From positions 620,001 through 684,000 of the forward strand of contig NZ_FMCX01000002.1 of assembly GCF_900091555.1 (NCBI RefSeq): a DNA stretch of 64,000 nt, given 5' to 3'. The notes under the pieces are model-generated. The model worked only from the letters and a program-made list of their open reading frames with translations, was not told the DNA's origin and did no database searches. This stretch comes from Micromonospora mirobrigensis. GTDB lineage: Bacteria; Actinomycetota; Actinomycetes; Mycobacteriales; Micromonosporaceae. A program made the translations under genes and the position numbers. Shown here piece after piece: positions 56,392 to 63,769 of the stretch (position 1 is its first letter; each line of letters starts with the position of its first letter).

Positions 56392-56541
56392 TCAGATCGA
56401 TCCCTGGACGCCGGCCTGGCCGTCGGCGTCGTCGACGACGGGAGAGCCGCCCCGGGTCAGCTCGGCCAGCGTGTCGAGCCGGCGCAGCGGGTAGCCCTGC
56501 GGACCCTCGGCCGGAGCCGGCGATGCCGGAGCAATCTTCAT
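56392..56541 (-). CDS. Candidate lasso-like RiPP precursor, 49 residues
   Basis: ATG at 56541 follows GGGGGATTTG and the frame ends with TGA at 56394-56392. The peptide starts MKIAPASPAPAEGPQGYPLR and continues RLDTLAELTR. A leader with YPLRRL and a Thr two residues before Gly (LTR then GG) is what lasso precursors show; the core would be GGSPVVDDADGQAGVQGSI, with Gly1 and Asp7 or Asp8 able to form a macrolactam ring. It is co-oriented with the ABC ATPase gene 26 bases downstream and is flanked by B2-type protease, PqqD-like and transport genes. The spacing between the Tyr and the core is shorter than in known lasso leaders. The class is therefore inferred, and no ring-forming cyclase is in the window. 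Confidence 0.7.
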   Translation of the reverse strand: MKIAPASPAPAEGPQGYPLRRLDTLAELTRGGSPVVDDADGQAGVQGSI

Positions 56542-56889
56542 CAAATCCCCCGTTGAGCAGGAATGCCGACTATGTGCACGCTAGCACCCTTTAGCATGAC
56601 AGACATCGCAAAGAGCCCTGTCCACAAAGTCCGCCGATCGGCGCCGGGAGCCGGCCGGACACCGACAGTGGACGGCGGGCCGGACAGAGGGACGGGTGAC
56701 GGACGCGCCGCCAGCAGCTCACTGACCAGCCAGCACGTGATATACCAAGATAGCTTTATTTCAATTCATGCAAGTCTTTCTCGTATTCGTCTCTTTCCGG
56801 TGCCCGGTCTTCTACCGGGCCCACGGCGCGCCCCGTGCCCGCCGCGCATGTCCGTGCACCGTGCTCCACCACCCCGAAAGGTGGGTCCG
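56542..56889. promoter_or_regulatory. Divergent RiPP promoter region with AT-rich island
   Basis: No gene. The stretch from about 56740 to 56805 is unusually AT-rich for this DNA (TGATATACCAAGATAGC, TTTATTTCAATTCATG) and probably contains the promoter(s) for the rightward operon. On the minus strand a region around 56560-56590 (TGCTAAAGG and CACATAGT) may drive the precursor gene. I could not choose one set of boxes with confidence. Confidence 0.45.
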
Positions 56890-57168
56890 ATGTCACCCTC
56901 GTCCCGCATCCGCGCACTGGTGGGATCGGCACCCGCCGGCCTGCCGGTCGCGACGGCCCCCAGCACCGCCGCGGCGCGCGCCCCCGATCCGGCTGCGCCG
57001 GCGGCCCACGCCGCCGTGCCGCAGGCCCGGTCCGGGCACCCGGCGAAACCCGACCCGGGCGAGCGGGCCGCGACGCACGCGAAGCTCCGGCCGCCGTCCG
57101 CGCCCGCCGCCCCGGAGGCGGCCCGTACGGCTACGAGGACGAATCCCTCCGCGACGCTCAAGCCGTGA
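56890..57168 (+). CDS. 92-residue Ala/Pro-rich protein, coupled to the next gene
   Basis: ATG at 56890 follows AAAGGTGG at proper distance. The protein is rich in Ala and Pro with basic residues in the second half (RSGHPAKPDPGERAATHAK) and has no recognisable domain. Its TGA overlaps the GTG of the nucleotidyltransferase gene as GTGA, which argues that it is truly translated. It may be a small partner, a second precursor-like peptide, or a leader for expression. A first signal-like stretch (ALVGSAPAGLPVATAPSTA) is too weak to call export. Confidence 0.45.
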   Translation: MSPSSRIRALVGSAPAGLPVATAPSTAAARAPDPAAPAAHAAVPQARSGHPAKPDPGERAATHAKLRPPSAPAAPEAARTATRTNPSATLKP

Positions 57169-58094
57169 CCACCACCACCGGCGGCCTCGCGCTGCGCTGC
57201 CTCGCCCTCGACGCCCTGGCCGTGTCCACCAGCGACCTGCTGCGCCGGCACGGCGTCGACAGCGTGCTGCTCAAGGGCGTCGGGCTGGCCCGCCGGCTCG
57301 GCGTCGACCGGCTCTATGCCGACGTGGACCTGCTCGTCGCGCCGGACACCATCACCGCCGCGCAGGCCGCCCTACACGCCGCCGGCTACCGGCCGAAACT
57401 TCCCCCCGACCTGTACGACGTCGCCGGGCCCTGGCACGAACAGCCCTGGTCCGCCCCCGGCCCGCTACCGCTGACCGTGGACCTGCACCGCGGCTTCGCC
57501 GGAGTCGGCGACCACGACGCGCTGTGGCGCTCGCTGCGCGCCGGTGCGGCACCCCTCGACCTGGTCGGCGGGCACATCCTCGTACCGGACGAGGCGGGCA
57601 CCGCCCTGCTGGCCGCCCTGCACGCCGCCACCCCCGGCGGCGTCGGCAAACCCGCCCGGGACCTGGCCCGCGCGCTGACGGCCCTGCCCCCGGACACCTG
57701 GGACGCGGCGGGCCGGCTCGCCGTCGACTGCGCCGCCACGGCGGCGTTCACCGTGGAACTGCGGGTGCTGCCGGCCGGCGCGGCGACCGCGGACCGCCTC
57801 GGCCTACCGGCCGCACCCAGCCCGTCGTCGGCGTGGCTCGCCGCCCGGCTGGCCAGCCCCACCTCGGTCGGCCTGGCCCGCTGGGCGGAACAGTCCGGGC
57901 CGGGGCATCGCCTCCGCTTCCTCGCCCGGCTGGTGCTGCCGCCACCGGCGTACCTGCGGCAGCTCGATGCGGGGGCGCGGCACGGCCGGTGGGGCCTGCT
58001 GCGGGCATACGTCCGGCGGGCCGGCCGGCACGTCCGGGAGCTGCCCCGGGCGCTGCGGGAACTGCGGACCGCGCGGCGGCGGTCGCATGGCTGA
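57165..58094 (+). CDS. Nucleotidyltransferase-like protein of the RiPP locus
   Basis: 309 residues from GTG at 57165. The segment VDSVLLKGVGLARRLGVDRL then YADVDLLVAPD is the core of the nucleotidyltransferase family found in lasso-peptide clusters: LKG..L.. followed by D-x-D (DVDLLV), and VDLHRGFAGVGDHDALW follows. Members adenylylate or otherwise modify targets by nucleotide transfer, and they are recurrent in lasso and related RiPP loci. The gene is coupled to an upstream small gene and to the B2 protease gene downstream (8-base overlap). What it modifies is unknown. Confidence 0.82.
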   Translation: MTTTTGGLALRCLALDALAVSTSDLLRRHGVDSVLLKGVGLARRLGVDRLYADVDLLVAPDTITAAQAALHAAGYRPKLPPDLYDVAGPWHEQPWSAPGPLPLTVDLHRGFAGVGDHDALWRSLRAGAAPLDLVGGHILVPDEAGTALLAALHAATPGGVGKPARDLARALTALPPDTWDAAGRLAVDCAATAAFTVELRVLPAGAATADRLGLPAAPSPSSAWLAARLASPTSVGLARWAEQSGPGHRLRFLARLVLPPPAYLRQLDAGARHGRWGLLRAYVRRAGRHVRELPRALRELRTARRRSHG

Positions 58095-58485
58095 CCGGTT
58101 GCGGGCCCTGGCCCGCCTGACCCGCCGGCACGGACCGCTCGGCCTGGCGCTGGTGGCGTGGACGATGCTGGCCTGCCGGCGGGTACGCCGCCAGCTCGCC
58201 CGGGGCGGGCTGGACGCGGTACGTCTCGCCGCGCCCCCGCCCGGCGGCACCGACACCCTGGTCCGGCACGCGCTGCACCGCAGCGGCGGCAACTGCCTGG
58301 AGAGCGCGCTGGTGCGACAGCGCTGGTTCGCCCGGCACGGGGTGACCCGGACCGTGGTGATCGGGGTCAGCGCGCCCGGCGCCGGTTTCCACGCCCACGC
58401 CTGGCTCGACGGCGATCCGGACCCGCACCGGCACGAGCTGGCGGAAATCCTGCGGCGCCCGGTACCGCCCTCCTGGCTGCCCTGA
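58087..58485 (+). CDS. Lasso-type B2 leader peptidase (transglutaminase-like)
   Basis: 132 residues, ATG at 58087, overlapping the preceding stop. The catalytic triad is visible: Cys70 in RSGGNCLESALVRQRWFARH, His104 in FHAHAWLDGDPD and an acidic residue nearby (Asp108). This is the pattern of lasso B2 proteins that remove the leader peptide after the PqqD-like B1 has bound it. The length fits the family (usually 130-160). It is convergent with the PqqD-like gene. It should act on the 56541-56392 precursor. Confidence 0.88.
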   Translation: MADRLRALARLTRRHGPLGLALVAWTMLACRRVRRQLARGGLDAVRLAAPPPGGTDTLVRHALHRSGGNCLESALVRQRWFARHGVTRTVVIGVSAPGAGFHAHAWLDGDPDPHRHELAEILRRPVPPSWLP

Positions 58486-58541
58486 CCCGACCGGCGCCTC
58501 CCCGCCGCTCTGCTGCGCTGAGCGCGTCAGCGGCGCGGGCG

Positions 58542-58823
58542 TCAGCGGCGTTCGAGCAGGTCGGCGGCCTCCAGTTCGGCGAGGAAGGCGTGCACGTCGG
58601 CGACGGCGCGCTCCGGGTCGACCGCCTCCCGCCCGGCCAGCGCCTCGGCCAGCTCTGCGGCGGTGGCCCCCGCCACCAGATACGGCCACAGCAGCGCCGC
58701 CGAGCGATCCAACGCGAAGTAGACCGACTGCCGGACGTCCAGCAGCACCGCTTCGTCGCCCGCCGCCCGCCAGGCCACCCGGTCGTCCCGGACCCGGTAC
58801 ACGGTTGATGTGTCGGTGTTCAT
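58542..58823 (-). CDS. PqqD-like RiPP recognition protein (lasso B1-type)
   Basis: 93 residues, ATG at 58823 with AGGAGGTACC. The sequence TVYRVRDDRVAWRAAGDEAV, LLDVRQSVYFALDRSAALLW and VADVHAFLAELEAADLLERR is the PqqD fold: three strands and helices that bind leader peptides. In lasso clusters such a protein (B1) presents the precursor to the protease B2. It reads leftward, convergent with B2. The exporter permease gene lies upstream. Confidence 0.88.
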   Translation of the reverse strand: MNTDTSTVYRVRDDRVAWRAAGDEAVLLDVRQSVYFALDRSAALLWPYLVAGATAAELAEALAGREAVDPERAVADVHAFLAELEAADLLERR

Positions 58824-58928
58824 CTCGGTACCTCCTGAGTAGGTCGTCGCGCGGCCGTCCGGCCACTTCTGCTGCGCCCCTGCCCGTAGCGGGATGGCTG
58901 GCCGGCACCAACGAGGAGTCGACCGAGA

Positions 58929-59894
58929 TCAGTCACGGGTGAGGACCCCTCGGCGCCGGGCGATCCACAGCGCACGATCGAAGATCCAGGCGGACAACGG
59001 CAGCAGTACGGCGGTGGTGCCGGCCAGTACCGCGGCCGTGCCCCGCCAACCGCCCCCGGTGAGCGCGTGCCGCAGCCCGTCCAGCGCGATACGGGTGGGC
59101 AGCACCGCGCACACCGGGTGCAGGACGTGCGGCAGGGCCGACGGTGGGAAGTACGTGCCGGACAGGAACGACAGGGCCACCACCAGGAGCCGGGCGGCCG
59201 GGTCGCCGTACCCGATCGCGACCCCGATCCCCATCAGCGCCACCCCGATCGGCAGCGTGCACAGGGCGGCGAGGGCCAGCATGACCGTCACCCCGGGCCA
59301 GTCGGCATGGCCGACGTGCAGGCCGAAGAAGCCGGCCAGCAGGGCCAGGTAGAGCGCGGCGCGCAGCAGCGCGAAGGCGAATGGGTAGCCGGCCAGTTCC
59401 AGCCCGACCGACCAGCCCGGCACCGGCTGGGCGGCCAGCAGTTCGAGCGTCCCGTCCCGCTGCTCGGTGACCACCCGGGCGACCACCTGCAGGGTGGCGG
59501 CCTGGAGCACCAGCAGGAAGACGATGCCCACCGCGACGAAGTCGAAATAGCTGGCCGCCCGCTCCAGGCCGCCGGCCGGTACGGGCGTCAGCACCCGGGA
59601 CACGAACAGGAAGACCAGCAGGTTGAGCAGCCCGAAGAGCAGGCCCAGCAGGAACGACAGGCGCAGCCCTCGCCGCTCGGTCAGGTCCCGGCGCAACAGC
59701 GCCAGCATCCCGCGCCCGCCGGCCCGCCACTGCGAGGGCGCCCCACCGCGCGTCCGACGGTCGCCGTCGACGCCGTCCTCCGCGACGCGCGCCCCGGGAC
59801 GGCTCGCCAGCAGCACGTCGATGCCGGACGGCTCCGCCCCCGGCCCGTCGGCGGCAGCACCGCCGCCCGCCGGCAGCTCGTCGAATCCCCGCAT
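58929..59894 (-). CDS. ABC-2 type permease of the RiPP locus
   Basis: 321 residues, ATG at 59894 with GGAGGAGG. The first 60 residues are hydrophilic and disordered in appearance (GGGAAADGPGAEPSG), then come six membrane segments: RLSFLLGLLFGLLNLLVFLF, FVAVGIVFLLVLQAATLQVV, YPFAFALLRAALYLALLAGF, VTVMLALAALCTLPIGVALM, LLVVALSFLSGTYFPPSAL and TAAVLAGTTAVLLPLSAWIF. The pattern with the TEQRDGTLELLAAQPVPGW loop is typical of ABC-2 permeases. It should pair with the ATPase at 55751. The two half-genes frame the RiPP locus on its two sides. Confidence 0.85.
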   Translation of the reverse strand: MRGFDELPAGGGAAADGPGAEPSGIDVLLASRPGARVAEDGVDGDRRTRGGAPSQWRAGGRGMLALLRRDLTERRGLRLSFLLGLLFGLLNLLVFLFVSRVLTPVPAGGLERAASYFDFVAVGIVFLLVLQAATLQVVARVVTEQRDGTLELLAAQPVPGWSVGLELAGYPFAFALLRAALYLALLAGFFGLHVGHADWPGVTVMLALAALCTLPIGVALMGIGVAIGYGDPAARLLVVALSFLSGTYFPPSALPHVLHPVCAVLPTRIALDGLRHALTGGGWRGTAAVLAGTTAVLLPLSAWIFDRALWIARRRGVLTRD

Positions 59895-60009
59895 GCGCGC
59901 CTCCTCCCCCTCGGTTAACGCGCTCGCGGCCGATACGGCACTCCCGGAAGACGCCCGATGCGGGCCGGCGGGCTGGCGTGGGCGGCACGAACGACCTGGG
60001 AGGCCAGCC

Positions 60010-60371
60010 GTGGGTGATCTCGACGAGGCGGCGTCGGTCTTCACGGGAGTGCGACCGCGCCTGTTCGGGATCGCGTACCGGATGCTCGGCAGCGCCAGCG
60101 AGGCCGATGGCCTGCTGCAGGACGTCTGGCTGCGGTGGCAGGCGACCGACCGCAGCGTGGTGGACAACCCCGGCGCGTTCCTGGCCACCACCACGACCCG
60201 GCTGGCCATCGACGAGCTCCGGTCGGCGCGGGCGCGCCGCGAGACGTACGTCGGGCCGTGGCTCCGGAGCCGGTCGACACCAGCGCGGACCCGTTCCTGG
60301 GTGCCGAGCGCGGGGAGGCGTTGGAACTCGCGGTCCTGATGCTGATGGAGCGGCTCACGCCGCACGAGTAG
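60010..60371 (+). pseudogene. SigJ-like ECF sigma factor, truncated and frameshifted
   Basis: GTG at 60010 opens VGDLDEAASVFTGVRPRLFG, then IAYRMLGSASEADGLLQDVW, the sigma2 region of SigJ-type ECF factors. After RRETYVGPWL at about 60265 one C seems missing; restoring it gives PEPVDTSADPFLGAERGEAL and LELAVLMLMERLTPHE, then a stop. The normal gene would continue with sigma4 and a SnoaL-like tail. The remnant ends at a junction with the truncated SDR gene and cannot make a functional sigma factor. Confidence 0.8.
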
Positions 60372-60738
60372 GGCACCGGACGGCCTCGAGCAGGTCCTCC
60401 TGCAACACCTTGGCGCGATAGTAGACGAGGTCGGGCACCTGGTCGACGCCGACGATGGACAGGATCACGGCGTGGCCGACGCCCGCCTGCCCGGCAGCCG
60501 TCAACAGGTTCTCCATCGTCGTACCGAAGAAGCCCGCCGACGCCTCGTCGAGCGTGGGCGAGTTCGTCAGGTTCAGCACGACGTCGGTGCCCTTGAGCCC
60601 GGTGTCGAGGCCCGCACCGGTGAGCAGGTCCACCCCGTTGGGCGGGGACAGCGGCACCGCCTCGTGCCCGTCTGCCTGGAGGATCTTCACGACCTGCGAG
60701 CCGGTGAGCCCGGTACCACCCAGCACGGCGATCTTCAT
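60355..60738 (-). pseudogene. NmrA/SDR-family oxidoreductase, C-terminally truncated
   Basis: ATG at 60738. The N-terminus MKIAVLGGTGLTGSQVVKIL is a Rossmann NAD(P)-binding motif, followed by GTDVVLNLTNSP and VILSIVGVDQVPDLVYYRAK with the YxxxK pattern, as in NmrA/SDR proteins paired with SigJ in actinomycetes. After VLQEDLLEAVRC the homology stops and the frame ends a few codons later, at about 128 residues, half the family size. It overlaps the 3' end of the sigma pseudogene by 17 bases in convergent orientation, so one deletion probably removed both ends. Confidence 0.8.
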
Positions 60739-60965
60739 GGCTCCCACATCCCTGTCTCGGTCCCGCAGCCGAGGCGTTCGCTCCGGCTGCGCCAGCCATG
60801 ACCGGACAGCCCTGCCGGTTGGGACACCCGGCGACCCTGCCTGGACCCCGCTGTCCGGACCGCGACCTCAGGTGGCCGGAATGGCTCGCGCTGCCACGCG
60901 ACCAGGGCGGCCGGCTGACCGGCCAGGTTCGCCGCCCGCCCGCAGCCCGCCGGGCGGGAGATTCC

Positions 60966-60979
60966 CAAGCATCTGCTTG
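60966..60979. promoter_or_regulatory. Inverted repeat upstream of the ArsR-like gene
   Basis: CAAGC-ATCT-GCTTG (60966-60979) overlaps TTGACA (60977-60982). The word CCAAGCAT (60965-60972) recurs at 61005-61012, across the start codon. Both may be operator halves for the ArsR-like regulator coded next. Confidence 0.4.
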
Positions 60980-61003
60980 ACATTCGGCGGAAAGCGAGGA
61001 GAC

Positions 61004-61021
61004 TCCAAGCATGTCCTTGGA
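61004..61021. promoter_or_regulatory. Inverted repeat spanning the ArsR-like start codon
   Basis: TCCAAG (61004-61009) and CTTGGA (61016-61021) flank CATGTC, which holds the ATG at 61011. A regulator bound here would block initiation. It resembles the upstream repeat CAAGCATCTGCTTG. Confidence 0.4.
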
Positions 61022-61604
61022 AAGTGGGCGGCGGCGCGTCATCGGCGACCCGGTAGCCATGCGCGCTCTGGCCCACCCGCTTCGACTCAAGCTCCACGCA
61101 CTCGTCGGCCGTGAGGGCACCATGACGGCTGCGACGGCCGCGCGCGCGCTGGGGATCAGCCAGGCGCTCGCCTCCCATCACCTGCGCCAGCTCGGGAAGT
61201 ACGGCTTCGTCGAGCAGGCCGGCCGCAGCGACAACCGGGAGCGCCCGTGGCGGGTGACCGCCGTTTCCCAGGACTGGGAGCCCGGCGAGACAGCCGAGGG
61301 CCACGAGGGACTGAGCATGTTGGAGCGGTTCGTGCTGGAGCGCAGCGCCGCTCAGTTGGCCGAGTGGCAGCAACGCCGCCCGGAGATGGATTCCCGCTGG
61401 AGTGAGCACACCGGGGTCTCACAGAACCTCGCCTATTTGACCGTCGACGAGCTGGCCGAGCTGCACCGCGCCTGGGAGGCCCTCATCTCGCCCTGGGTGC
61501 AGCGCCGTCCGCTCGGCGACACCGCGAGCCGGCCCGAGGGTGCCGTACCGATCGACATCACTCTGATCATCGCGCCGCTGCCGCCGACCGCGTCAGGCGG
61601 TTGA
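61011..61604 (+). CDS. ArsR-like winged-helix regulator
   Basis: 197 residues, ATG at 61011 with GAGGAGA. The winged helix is clear: MRALAHPLRLKLHALVGREG, MTAATAARALGISQALASHH and LRQLGKYGFVEQAG. Longer than classic ArsR (about 110), the C-terminal half (SMLERFVLERSAAQLAEWQQ) is of the MarR/ArsR-hybrid type seen in drug-responsive regulators. It is followed by an MFS exporter gene, a common pair in which the regulator senses a drug. Two inverted repeats at its start suggest autoregulation. Confidence 0.88.
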   Translation: MSLESGRRRVIGDPVAMRALAHPLRLKLHALVGREGTMTAATAARALGISQALASHHLRQLGKYGFVEQAGRSDNRERPWRVTAVSQDWEPGETAEGHEGLSMLERFVLERSAAQLAEWQQRRPEMDSRWSEHTGVSQNLAYLTVDELAELHRAWEALISPWVQRRPLGDTASRPEGAVPIDITLIIAPLPPTASGG

Positions 61605-61687
61605 CCGACGCTTCGGCTCCCCCTTCGTGTTCCGGCGAGGGCCAACCCGTGCGCTCGATGGGTGCACCGATCGAAGGAGGGAATGCT

Positions 61688-62956
61688 GTGCCACCGCCGA
61701 CCAACGCCTCGAGGATCCGCCGCGACTATCTGATCCTGCTCGCCCTTCGGTGGTTCCCCAGCGGCCTGATCATTCCGGTGCTGGTGCTCCTGCCGCTTCA
61801 GCGTGGACTCAGCCTCGGCCAACTCGGCGTGGTCATGGCGATCCAGGGACTGACGATCCTCTGCCTCGAAGTGCCGACGGGTGGCGCGGCCGACACGTTC
61901 GGTCGGCGACCGGTACTGCTCTTCGCCTCCGCGGTCAACATCTGCTCCCTGCTGCTGTTCGCCTTCGCGTCGTCGGTTGCCGCCTTCGCCGTCTACTTCC
62001 TGATCCAGGGCGTCTATCGGGCCCTCGACAGCGGACCGCTCGATGCCTGGTTCGTGGACAGCACCCTGGCCCGGGACCCGGACACCTCCATCGAGCGCGG
62101 ACTCGGTCTGGGTGGCACCGTGATGAGCATCGCCATCGGCGCGGGCTCGTTGCTGAGCGGCCTCCTCGTTGCGGTTCAGCCGATTCCCGGCGTTCCCGGC
62201 ATCGTCACGCCGGTCGTCATCGCGATCGTGGTGCGGGTGATCGAGCTCGGGTTCGTGACGGTCCTGCTGCGCGAGGAGCCGCGGAACCGGCCGGAACGGT
62301 CCGGACGAGACCGCCCGTCGGTCCGATTCGGACGGACGGTCGCCAGTGCAACGCGGCTCATGACCCGCTCCCGTGTGCTGATCTGCCTGCTCGCCGTGGA
62401 GATCCTGTGGGGATTCGGGATGGTCAGCTTCGAGACGCTTACCGCGGTCCGGCTGACCGCGGTAACCGGAGACACGGAACAGATCGCCTCGCTGATGGGG
62501 CCGTTGACAGCGTTCGCCTGGATCGCCTCGGCAGCCGGCGCGGCTCTGATCATCCCGGTTGCGGAACGCGTCGGCACGCCGCTCGCCGCCGCCCTGATGC
62601 GGGTCCTGCAGGGGCTCGCCGTCGCCGCGATGGCACTGTTCGGCGGGCTCGCCGGCATCATCACCGCGTTCCTCGCCTGCTATCTCGTGCACGGCGCGTC
62701 GAACCCGCTGCACAACGCGCTGCTGCACCGCCAGGTCGGCACCGACGAGCGCGCCACCGTGTTGTCGCTGAACTCGATGGTCTCGCAGCCGGCCGCCGCA
62801 CTCGGACTCGTCACGCTGACCGCGCTGGCCGACGCCATCAGCCTGAGCGCGGCGATGGTGATCGGTGCGATCATCCTGGCCGTCGCCGCCCCGCTGTACC
62901 TCGCGGCGCGCAACGACCGCCGCCCGGTGACGCCGCAACCCGCTACGACCCGCTGA
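61688..62956 (+). CDS. MFS transporter (drug/multidrug efflux type)
   Basis: 422 residues from GTG at 61688, chosen because GGAGG lies eight bases upstream; an in-frame TTG at 61601 overlaps the regulator stop but has no such site. Twelve membrane helices can be counted, with the MFS signature VPTGGAADTFGRRPVLLFAS between helices 2 and 3. It probably exports a compound, perhaps the product of the NRPS locus beginning at the right edge, under control of the ArsR-like protein. It ends 39 bases from the convergent thioesterase gene. Confidence 0.9.
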   Translation: MPPPTNASRIRRDYLILLALRWFPSGLIIPVLVLLPLQRGLSLGQLGVVMAIQGLTILCLEVPTGGAADTFGRRPVLLFASAVNICSLLLFAFASSVAAFAVYFLIQGVYRALDSGPLDAWFVDSTLARDPDTSIERGLGLGGTVMSIAIGAGSLLSGLLVAVQPIPGVPGIVTPVVIAIVVRVIELGFVTVLLREEPRNRPERSGRDRPSVRFGRTVASATRLMTRSRVLICLLAVEILWGFGMVSFETLTAVRLTAVTGDTEQIASLMGPLTAFAWIASAAGAALIIPVAERVGTPLAAALMRVLQGLAVAAMALFGGLAGIITAFLACYLVHGASNPLHNALLHRQVGTDERATVLSLNSMVSQPAAALGLVTLTALADAISLSAAMVIGAIILAVAAPLYLAARNDRRPVTPQPATTR

Positions 62957-62995
62957 CCGGTCGAGGACCGATCAGCGGGGCAGCGAGGTGCCGGG

Positions 62996-63766
62996 TCACG
63001 AGGAGGAGTGGCGAGGCAGGCAGATGCCGGACAATACGGCCGTGAGTACGGTGAACATCGCGTCCGTCGAACTCTCCTGGTAGAAGTGGCCCCCGTCGAA
63101 CACGTGCAGCGACGATGGCGCGGTGCTGTGCCTCCGCCAGCCGAGCAGGTCAGCCTCGTCGACCTCGGGGTCGTCACGCCCGCCCAGCACATCGATCGGC
63201 ACGGTGAGCGGGGGCCGTTCGGCGTACCGGTAGCGCTCGCACGCCTCCAGGTCCGCCCGCAGGATCGGAATGGCGCGGGCGACCAGGTCGGGGTGATCGA
63301 AGAACTCGGGCGGCGTGCCGCCCTGCGCCCGTAACATCGTGGTCAAGGCGGCATCGCTGCCGAGGTGGGACGATGTCCGGAGCCGGTTCCAGCGGTCCGG
63401 GCTGCGCGCGCTACTGACCACCAGGCGCCGCGGCTCCGGACCGCCCCTGTCCCGCAACATCTGGGCGGTCTCGTACGCGAGCAGACCGCCCATGCTGTGC
63501 CCGAACAGGACGAACGGCAGCCGGTACCGTTCGTCCGCTATGCCGTGGGCGATCTCGGCGCTCAACTCGGCGATCCGGGTGCGCGGCGGCTCATCAGCCC
63601 GGGCGCCCCGTCCGGGCAGCTGCAACGGACACAGCTCGACGTCCGGTGGCAGCCGATCGGCCCAGCCGAGATATGCCGCCGCGCTGCCGCCCGCGAACGG
63701 CAGGCAGTAGAGACGGATCCGCGGCGTCGCAGTGGATCGGCGGTACGGCAGGAGACCGGTGTCCAT
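62996..63766 (-). CDS. Type II thioesterase (GrsT-like)
   Basis: 256 residues. Alpha/beta-hydrolase motifs are PFAGGSAAAYLGWADRLP, FVLFGHSMGGLLAYETAQML (GxSxG with the nucleophile Ser), GGRDDPEV for the Asp, and DGGHFYQ for the His. Type II thioesterases clear misprimed carrier domains in NRPS and PKS assembly lines, and occasionally release products. ATG at 63766 is three bases from the end of the NRPS gene upstream on the same strand, so both are in one operon. Confidence 0.95.
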   Translation of the reverse strand: MDTGLLPYRRSTATPRIRLYCLPFAGGSAAAYLGWADRLPPDVELCPLQLPGRGARADEPPRTRIAELSAEIAHGIADERYRLPFVLFGHSMGGLLAYETAQMLRDRGGPEPRRLVVSSARSPDRWNRLRTSSHLGSDAALTTMLRAQGGTPPEFFDHPDLVARAIPILRADLEACERYRYAERPPLTVPIDVLGGRDDPEVDEADLLGWRRHSTAPSSLHVFDGGHFYQESSTDAMFTVLTAVLSGICLPRHSSS

Positions 63767-63769
63767 GGG

